The position numbers and the translations under genes are program-made. The notes beneath the pieces are model-generated. The model worked only from the letters and a program-made list of their open reading frames with translations. It made no database searches and had not been told where the DNA came from. Positions 6,054 through 11,107 of a DNA stretch of 11,107 bases are shown here, in pieces (position 1 is the stretch's first letter; each line of letters begins with the position of its first letter). The DNA is taken from NCBI GenBank assembly GCA_964567785.1, contig CAZMOK010000077.1, positions 1 through 11,107 of the forward strand, in the 5' to 3' direction. The DNA is from CAZMOK01 sp964567785. Its GTDB lineage: Bacteria > Bacteroidota > Bacteroidia > Bacteroidales > JAGOPY01.

Positions 6054-6061
6054 TAACTTTG
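6054..6061 (+). promoter_or_regulatory. ssb promoter -7 box
   Basis: TAACTTTG matches TAnnTTTG exactly, 18 bases before the ssb ATG. The box overlaps an in-frame TTG at 6059, which argues against that TTG as the start. No convincing -33 box is present. Confidence 0.5.
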
Positions 6062-6079
6062 TATTTAAACAGTAAAACT

Positions 6080-6508
6080 ATGGCAGGAGTAAACAAAGCG
6101 ATTTTGATCGGAAACCTTGGAAAAGACCCCGAGATCAGGAATCTCGAAAGCGGAGTGAAGCTGGCAAGGTTCAGCATGGCCACAACGGAAACTTACAGGG
6201 ACAAGGAAGGAAACAGGGTAGACCAGACCGAATGGCACAACATTGTGCTGTGGAGAGGTCTAGCGGAAGTTGCGGAAAAGTACCTCAAGAAAGGGAACTC
6301 TATTTACCTGGAAGGCAGGATACGTACCCGGCAGTGGGACGACGAGAATGGCAATAAGCGCTACACAACTGAAATACAGGGAGATAATATGGTGATGCTT
6401 GGCGGCCGGAGGGACCAGGGCAACGGACGTCCTATCGAAACCCAGAACACCGAAGCTGCCAAAACAGACCCTGATGAGACGTCCAAAGAAGATGACCTTC
6501 CCTTCTAA
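6080..6508 (+). CDS. ssb: single-stranded DNA-binding protein
   Basis: Encodes 142 residues. The OB fold covers about 1-107, with family motifs GVNKAILIGNLGKDPE (3-18), ARFSMATTE, TEWHNIVLWRGLAE, YLKKGNSIYLEGRIRTRQW and the YTTEI strand. A short, polar, flexible linker leads to the acidic tip KEDDLPF, equivalent to the DDDIPF tail that recruits replication and repair partners. The protein coats single-stranded DNA in replication, recombination and repair, normally as a tetramer. The ATG at 6080 is chosen over an in-frame TTG at 6059 because the protein aligns from MAGVNKA and the TTG lies in the promoter box. It lies between mutY and gldE; a strong inverted repeat follows it. Confidence 0.96.
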   Translation: MAGVNKAILIGNLGKDPEIRNLESGVKLARFSMATTETYRDKEGNRVDQTEWHNIVLWRGLAEVAEKYLKKGNSIYLEGRIRTRQWDDENGNKRYTTEIQGDNMVMLGGRRDQGNGRPIETQNTEAAKTDPDETSKEDDLPF

Positions 6509-6538
6509 CCACTTATGGAATTGAAAAACCATTAATAA

Positions 6539-6620
6539 CTGCCCTTTGCAAATCATTCCGGATTACCCGGCGCCATTCATTTTGAATAGTCTGATTTGCA
6601 TGGGGCAGGTTTGATTTTTT
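6539..6620 (+). terminator. terminator-like branched inverted repeat between ssb and gldE
   Basis: Arms 6539-6555 and 6592-6608 are complementary at 15 of 17 positions. The 36-base loop holds two perfect small hairpins: CCGG/CCGG (6558-6570) and ATTCA/TGAAT (6575-6587). The RNA would thus fold as a three-way junction. A TTTGATTTTTT tract follows the closing stem. It lies 30 bases after the ssb stop and upstream of the gldE -7 box, so it most simply ends ssb transcription. Confidence 0.6.
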
Positions 6621-6640
6621 AAATGGTCGTACATTTTTAT

Positions 6641-6648
6641 TAATTTTG
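6641..6648 (+). promoter_or_regulatory. gldE-gldD promoter -7 box
   Basis: TAATTTTG matches TAnnTTTG exactly, 30 bases before the TTG start of gldE and after the ssb terminator-like repeat. A poorly matching T-rich stretch (6615-6620) sits 20 bases upstream where the -33 box would be. Confidence 0.5.
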
Positions 6649-6678
6649 CGGCAGCATTACAGGTAAAAGTTCAGCCAA

Positions 6679-8052
6679 TTGGAAAGTCTTGACATCGAAC
6701 CCTACTCTTACGGTCTGTTGATCATACTGAGTTCCGCGTTCAACCCGTTCACCCTCGAAATGTTCCTGAGCCTTGCAGCAATGGTGTTGCTGTTATTCTT
6801 TTCAGCCCTTATTTCAGGTTCAGAGGTCGCTTTCTTTTCGGTTTCCCCTTCGCAGTTGAATGAGCTGAAAACCGGGAAAGGAAAGAAAGAACAGGTTATA
6901 ATCAGCTTGCTTGATAAGCCAAGAAAGTTGCTGGCAACCATTCTGATTGCAAACAATTTTGTGAATGTGGCAATAGTCATTCTATCCACCTTTATAACGA
7001 AAGAGCTGTTCAATTTCAACGAGTTCCCCGTATGGGCTGCTTTCCTAATACAGGTAGTAGTGGTAACCGCTCTCATCCTGCTATCGGGCGAGATACTCCC
7101 AAAGATCTATGCCACCCAGAAAAACCTCGGGTTTTCAAGGTTCATGGCATTGCCCATGACCTTCCTGGTAAGGATGTTCTACCCCCTGAGCATACTGCTG
7201 GTAAGGTCCACCAACCTGATAGATAAAAAACTGAAGCGCAAGTCTTCCGATATCTCCATGAGTGAACTCTCCGATGCCATTGAGCTGACATCTGACGATA
7301 CAACACGTGAGGAAGAGACCAAGATACTCAAGGGCATTATCAAATTCACCGATCTCGACGTGAAGGAGATAATGAAAGCAAGGCTCGATGTAGTGGCGGT
7401 TGACATGGAAACCGGTTTCCGTGAGCTTCTAAGGACGATCACTGACTCGGGTTTTTCGCGGATACCTGTGTATGAGGAGTCGTTCGACAATATCAAGGGC
7501 ATACTTTACATTAAGGACCTGCTTTCACATCTTGATGAAGGTGACGAGTTCGAATGGCAGAAACTTTTACGGGATGCTTTTTTCGTGCCCGAAAACAAAA
7601 GGATCAACGACCTGCTCCAGGAGTTCCAGGAAAAGAAGATCCATATGGCTGTTGTCGTAGACGAGTATGGCGGGACATCAGGGGTTGTTACCCTTGAAGA
7701 TATAATCGAGGAGATCGTGGGCGAGATCGATGATGAGCATGATGTGTCGACAGAGGAGGACTTCTACAAGAAACTCGATGAAAACAGGTTCCTGTTCAAG
7801 GCCAAAACTTCACTGAACGATTTTTGCAAGATCATCGGAATAGAAGACAAGATCTTTGATGATATCAAAGGTGAGTCGGATACCATTGCAGGGCTGATCC
7901 TCGAAATACTCGGAAAGATCCCCGGCCCCGGTGAAAATGTCCACTACGGGCAGTTCACCTTCACAATAAAATCGGTTGATAACCGTCGTATTAAGGAACT
8001 GATCGTTGAAGTGAAAGGATCAGATGAAAAAAATTCCGAAACCCTATCCTGA
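6679..8052 (+). CDS. gldE: gliding motility-associated protein GldE (CNNM/CorC-type membrane protein)
   Basis: Encodes 457 residues. The DUF21/CNNM membrane domain spans about 28-185, with hydrophobic segments near 28-52, 85-108, 118-138 and 157-177 and the motifs SGSEVAFFS (46-54) and SGEILPK (136-142). A CBS pair follows (about 225-350), including GFSRIPVYEE and MAVVVDEYGGTSGVVTLED, then a CorC/HlyC C-terminal domain (about 365-448). The architecture is that of Mg2+ transporter-like CorC proteins; in Flavobacterium, GldE is tied to gliding and supports GldD. I start at TTG 6679: an in-frame stop lies at 6664-6666, no ATG occurs before 6760, and the ExxPYSYGLL stretch resembles known GldE N-termini. 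A start at ATG 6760 would cut into the first membrane helix. The stop codon abuts the gldD ATG. Confidence 0.92.
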   Translation: MESLDIEPYSYGLLIILSSAFNPFTLEMFLSLAAMVLLLFFSALISGSEVAFFSVSPSQLNELKTGKGKKEQVIISLLDKPRKLLATILIANNFVNVAIVILSTFITKELFNFNEFPVWAAFLIQVVVVTALILLSGEILPKIYATQKNLGFSRFMALPMTFLVRMFYPLSILLVRSTNLIDKKLKRKSSDISMSELSDAIELTSDDTTREEETKILKGIIKFTDLDVKEIMKARLDVVAVDMETGFRELLRTITDSGFSRIPVYEESFDNIKGILYIKDLLSHLDEGDEFEWQKLLRDAFFVPENKRINDLLQEFQEKKIHMAVVVDEYGGTSGVVTLEDIIEEIVGEIDDEHDVSTEEDFYKKLDENRFLFKAKTSLNDFCKIIGIEDKIFDDIKGESDTIAGLILEILGKIPGPGENVHYGQFTFTIKSVDNRRIKELIVEVKGSDEKNSETLS

Positions 8053-8640
8053 ATGGTGAAGATCTCGAATTTCATCTATTTGGTATTGATAGTGCTGATA
8101 CTTTCGGCGTGCAGCAGCGACCCTGCCCCGAAACCAAGGGGGTATTTCCGCATCGACCTGCCTGAAAAAGAGTACGTGAGGTTCGACAGCGCCTTCCCGT
8201 ACAGCTTTGAATACCCGGCTTACGGAAAGATTGTGCCGCACCGGACTGCCGCAGAAGAGCCTTACTGGATCAACCTGGCCTTCCCGCAATTCAGGGGGAA
8301 GGTGCATATCAGCTACAAGGAGATCGACGGAAACCTTTACAAGTACCTGGAAGATTCACGCACTTTTGTGATGAAGCACATACCAAAGGCCGAAGCCATC
8401 AACGATTCACTGGTGGAGATACCTGAGCGCGACCTGTTCGGGCTGGTGTATTCCATAAAAGGCACCGGCACCGCATCGCCGTTGCAGTTCATCCTCACCG
8501 ATTCATCGACCCATTTCGTAAGAGGCGCTCTTTATTTCAATTTTGTTCCCAACAACGATTCCCTCCGTCCCGTGATCGACTTCCTGGCCGAAGACATACG
8601 CCACCTGATCAGGACTTTTGAGTGGGAAGAGGAGGAATAG
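8053..8640 (+). CDS. gldD: gliding motility lipoprotein GldD
   Basis: Encodes 195 residues. The N-terminus is a lipoprotein signal: a hydrophobic stretch (about 4-16) ending in the lipobox LSAC with Cys20, followed by SSDPAPKPRGYFRIDLPEKE, as in GldD proteins (a KP-x-GY-x-R motif after the cysteine). Other family-like stretches are FPYSFEYP, EPYWINLAFPQF, VHISYKEI and the C-terminal FVRGALYFNFVPNNDS. In Flavobacterium johnsoniae GldD is a membrane-anchored lipoprotein needed for gliding and linked to type IX secretion; its biochemical role is unclear. The ATG follows the gldE TGA with no gap, so the two are translated from one mRNA and are probably coupled. A heptad repeat array begins directly after its stop codon. 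Confidence 0.93.
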   Translation: MVKISNFIYLVLIVLILSACSSDPAPKPRGYFRIDLPEKEYVRFDSAFPYSFEYPAYGKIVPHRTAAEEPYWINLAFPQFRGKVHISYKEIDGNLYKYLEDSRTFVMKHIPKAEAINDSLVEIPERDLFGLVYSIKGTGTASPLQFILTDSSTHFVRGALYFNFVPNNDSLRPVIDFLAEDIRHLIRTFEWEEEE

Positions 8641-8675
8641 AGTTAGTGTTTAGTGTTTAGTGTTTAGTGTTTAAT
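8641..8675 (+). repeat. heptad tandem repeat after gldD
   Basis: Three perfect GTTTAGT units (8648-8668) are flanked by one degenerate copy on each side (AGTTAGT and GTTTAAT). The array begins at the first base after the gldD stop codon. The unit resembles the trpS-flanking heptads read on the other strand (GTTTACx). Confidence 0.8.
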
Positions 8676-8706
8676 TGAAGAATTTCGGCAATTTATAAAG
8701 AATACC

Positions 8707-8714
8707 TACCTTTA
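8707..8714 (+). promoter_or_regulatory. possible -7 box of the peptidase gene
   Basis: TACCTTTA differs from TAnnTTTG only at the last base and lies 21 bases before the ATG at 8736. TTG at 8675-8677 is 29 bases upstream, too far for a good -33 box. Weak. Confidence 0.3.
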
Positions 8715-8735
8715 CAATCCCAATTTAAAAAACCC

Positions 8736-11107
8736 ATGAAAACACTTCTCGCTACAATCATTACAGCACTCTTTATCACTTCATTGCTTACTGCCCAGCA
8801 ATATTCACGGGTGGAGGTCAGGGCCGACAGGGACCAGATGATCACCCTTCTCGCCAAAGGTTTGCCCGTTGACGACGCCTACAGCGCCGGCAAAGGGGCC
8901 TGGGTCCTGGAACTGTCGCAGGACGACATTTCGAAGCTTTCGGCCGAAGGCCTGGATTATAAGATCCTCATAGAGGATGTAAGCAGGTTTTATGTTGAAA
9001 GGAACAAAGAAGCACTGAAAAACCTTGACGGAATCCGCAATGCCAGGAACACACTCGACAATACCTGGCCCGTTCCGGAAGGCTTTGAGCTCGGATCGGT
9101 GGGCGGTTTCTGCAGCATTGACGAAATGCACGACCACCTCGACGATATGATCGACCAGTACCCCGACCTCATCTCACAAAAATACCTTCTTAACTACCAG
9201 ACCCATGAAGGGAGGGATATTTACTGGCTGAGGATATCTGACAATCCCAATACGAACGAGACGGGGGAGCCTGAGATCCTTTACACAGGGATGCACCATG
9301 CCCGTGAACCGATCGGTATGCAGGTATCTCTCTTTTTTATGTATCATCTTCTTGAAAACTATCCCGATGACCCCGAGGTGCAGTACCTGGTGGATAATTT
9401 TGAGCTGGTGTTCGTGCCCATGATCAACGTTGACGGCTATGCCTATAACATCCAGACAAACCCTGACGGGGGCGGCATGTGGAGAAAAAACCGCCGCGAT
9501 AACGAGGACGGTTCCTATGGTGTTGATCCCAACAGGAATTACGGGTACCAGTGGGGCTATGATAATACAGGCTCCTCACCTTATACCTGGGACGAAACCT
9601 ACCGGGGACCAGCACCATTCTCAGAACCATGCGTTAACAGCATGCGGGAATTCTGTGAGGAGAATGAGTTTGTAAACGCGCTAAACTATCATTCCTACAG
9701 CAACCTGCTGCTTTACCCCTGGGGATATACTTCAGACCCCTGTCCGGAGGACGACATTTTCTTTGCCCATGCAAAGATCATGACCAAAGAGAACGGTTAT
9801 ACTTACGGTGCCGGAAGCACCACTATATATCCCACCAACGGCGGCTCCGACGACTGGATGTATGGAGAACAGGACACAAAAGACCTTATCTATTCCTATA
9901 CCCCTGAAGTGGGTGGTGCGGGAGATGGTTTCTGGCCCGAAATCGACCGGATCATACCCCAGTGCCAGGAAAACATGTGGCAGAACATTATGGCAGCCAA
10001 GCTTGCCGGGGTTTATGCAGAGGTCAGGGACCTTTCGCCTCTGATCATTGGAGATATGAGCGGGAACCTCGATTTTGAGATTCAGCGCCTGGGACTCCAG
10101 GACGACGGCACTTTCACCGTATCCGTTGAACCGGTCAACGGGGCTATTTCAGAAGTGGGCGATCCCATTGTATTCGGCGACCTCGATATCCTTCAGACAG
10201 AAACCGCATCCATAACTTATACCCTGGATGAGGGCATCCAGCAAGGTGATGATGTGGTATATGTACTTTCGGTCGATAACGGATATATCACCGAAAGAGA
10301 TACCATAAGCAAAGTGTACGGCACGCCTGTGCTGATCTTTGAGGATGACGGGGAAACTTTTGAGAAGTGGGCTTCCAGTGAATGGAACACAACCCCTGAG
10401 GACGCGCACACAGGTGAATACTCGATCACCGATTCTCCCTATGGCAATTACAGCAATTACGAAAACAACTCTTTGATATTGACCGAGCCTGTGGATCTGT
10501 CGTCGGCTGCATTTGCCGTATTGAAATTCTGGGCGAAGTGGGAAATCGAGGCAGGTTACGACTTTGTGCAGGTTTATGTATCGACCAACGGAGGGGCGGC
10601 ATGGACACCCCTTGAAGGAAATTACACGAAGCCGGGGAACAGTAACCAGGCACCCGGTGAGCCTGTTTACGACGGTGTGATGGATGAATGGGTGCAGGAA
10701 GAGATTAGCCTCGAAGAGTTCACCGGAGAGGAGATCTTGCTCAGGTTCCGCCTCAAGAGCGACACTTATGTTACCGGCGATGGTTTTTACTGGGACGACA
10801 TGGAGATCGTGATCGTCGACATTGCCACGGGTGTGGACGAGGGGCATGCGAATGAGGAGAATGCAGTTAGCATCTACCCCAATCCTACAACGGGTGTCGT
10901 TGATTTTGACTTCAGCTTACCGGAAGGTTATAATTCGGGCAAACTGATGATCTTCAACACTTCAGGCAGTCTTGTGAAAGAACTTCCCCTGGAAGGCGGC
11001 AGCGGCTCTGTTGCAATAGACCTCTCGGACAAGCCATCAGGAATGTACTACTACTTCCTCCGCTCGCACGGCACCCTTATCAGCAGCGGAAAAGTGGTGA
11101 GGAAGTA
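8736..11107 (+). CDS. secreted M14 zinc carboxypeptidase with T9SS C-terminal sorting domain
   Basis: About 790 residues. The reading frame stays open from the ATG to the window edge, which falls two bases (TA) into what is probably the stop codon. Residues 1-20 are a signal peptide ending LLTA before QQYS. A propeptide-like region (about 21-115) precedes the M14 domain (about 120-430). Zinc ligands are His188 and Glu191 in GMHHARE and His319 in NYHSYSN. Arg267 in DPNRNY would bind the substrate carboxylate and Glu391 in YTPEVGG is the general base, so the enzyme should be active. An Ig-like segment (about 433-528) and a MAM-like jelly-roll domain (about 530-695, FEDDGETFEKW to GFYWDDMEIV) follow. 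The tail (about 709-790) begins SIYPNPTTG and ends SGKVVRK, as in type A sorting domains removed during type IX secretion. It probably degrades extracellular peptides on the surface or outside. It is separated from gldD by a heptad array, so separate transcription is likely. Confidence 0.92.
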   Translation, partial: MKTLLATIITALFITSLLTAQQYSRVEVRADRDQMITLLAKGLPVDDAYSAGKGAWVLELSQDDISKLSAEGLDYKILIEDVSRFYVERNKEALKNLDGIRNARNTLDNTWPVPEGFELGSVGGFCSIDEMHDHLDDMIDQYPDLISQKYLLNYQTHEGRDIYWLRISDNPNTNETGEPEILYTGMHHAREPIGMQVSLFFMYHLLENYPDDPEVQYLVDNFELVFVPMINVDGYAYNIQTNPDGGGMWRKNRRDNEDGSYGVDPNRNYGYQWGYDNTGSSPYTWDETYRGPAPFSEPCVNSMREFCEENEFVNALNYHSYSNLLLYPWGYTSDPCPEDDIFFAHAKIMTKENGYTYGAGSTTIYPTNGGSDDWMYGEQDTKDLIYSYTPEVGGAGDGFWPEIDRIIPQCQENMWQNIMAAKLAGVYAEVRDLSPLIIGDMSGNLDFEIQRLGLQDDGTFTVSVEPVNGAISEVGDPIVFGDLDILQTETASITYTLDEGIQQGDDVVYVLSVDNGYITERDTISKVYGTPVLIFEDDGETFEKWASSEWNTTPEDAHTGEYSITDSPYGNYSNYENNSLILTEPVDLSSAAFAVLKFWAKWEIEAGYDFVQVYVSTNGGAAWTPLEGNYTKPGNSNQAPGEPVYDGVMDEWVQEEISLEEFTGEEILLRFRLKSDTYVTGDGFYWDDMEIVIVDIATGVDEGHANEENAVSIYPNPTTGVVDFDFSLPEGYNSGKLMIFNTSGSLVKELPLEGGSGSVAIDLSDKPSGMYYYFLRSHGTLISSGKVVRK

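Noticed and set aside
6059..6079. TTG start adding seven residues to ssb
   Set aside because: The TTG is part of the TAACTTTG promoter box, and SSB alignment starts at MAGVNKA.
8641..8675. CRISPR-like array
   Set aside because: The units are 7 bp with no spacers, so this is a simple tandem repeat.
10149..10847. 232-residue open frame on the minus strand
   Set aside because: It lies inside the peptidase gene, whose forward frame has intact catalytic and sorting motifs. The antisense translation shows no recognisable domain.

Overview
The window looks like chromosomal DNA of a Bacteroidota bacterium, probably a Bacteroidales- or Marinilabiliales-like lineage. The evidence is a gldE-gldD gliding/type IX secretion pair, a secreted peptidase ending in a type IX secretion (T9SS) C-terminal sorting domain, genes that lack Shine-Dalgarno sequences, and repeated matches to the Bacteroidota -7 promoter box TAnnTTTG a short way upstream of start codons. 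No tRNA, rRNA, CRISPR array, transposase or phage gene was seen. Eleven protein genes are supported, one of them only 29 codons long.

Left part (1-2662): two tandem, overlapping, paralogous genes for exported proteins of unknown function run leftward from a promoter near 1385. Divergent from them is trpS (tryptophanyl-tRNA synthetase). Degenerate 7-bp tandem arrays of consensus GTAAAYY lie before and after trpS. Downstream, the arrays form a 21-bp inverted repeat between trpS and the convergent rng gene.

Middle part (2663-4893): rng (RNase G), a 29-residue very basic protein resembling the AURKAIP1/COX24 (bS22/mS38) ribosomal family, and an HU-type nucleoid protein all lie on the minus strand. 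HU and the tiny gene are 18 bp apart and very likely share the HU promoter. A possible terminator and a separate hairpin leader precede rng.

Right part (4894-11107): mutY (adenine DNA glycosylase), ssb, gldE and gldD run rightward, followed by a large secreted M14 zinc carboxypeptidase. gldE and gldD abut (TGAATG) and are clearly one unit; mutY, ssb and gldE each have their own promoter-like box. A long inverted repeat followed by a T tract separates ssb from gldE. The peptidase reaches the right edge, where its presumed stop codon is cut after two bases.

Most genes are familiar housekeeping or gliding/T9SS genes. The less explained material is intergenic (heptad arrays, branched inverted repeats, very short leaders), together with the paralogous exported pair and the tiny basic gene. 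No clearly new multi-gene system was found.
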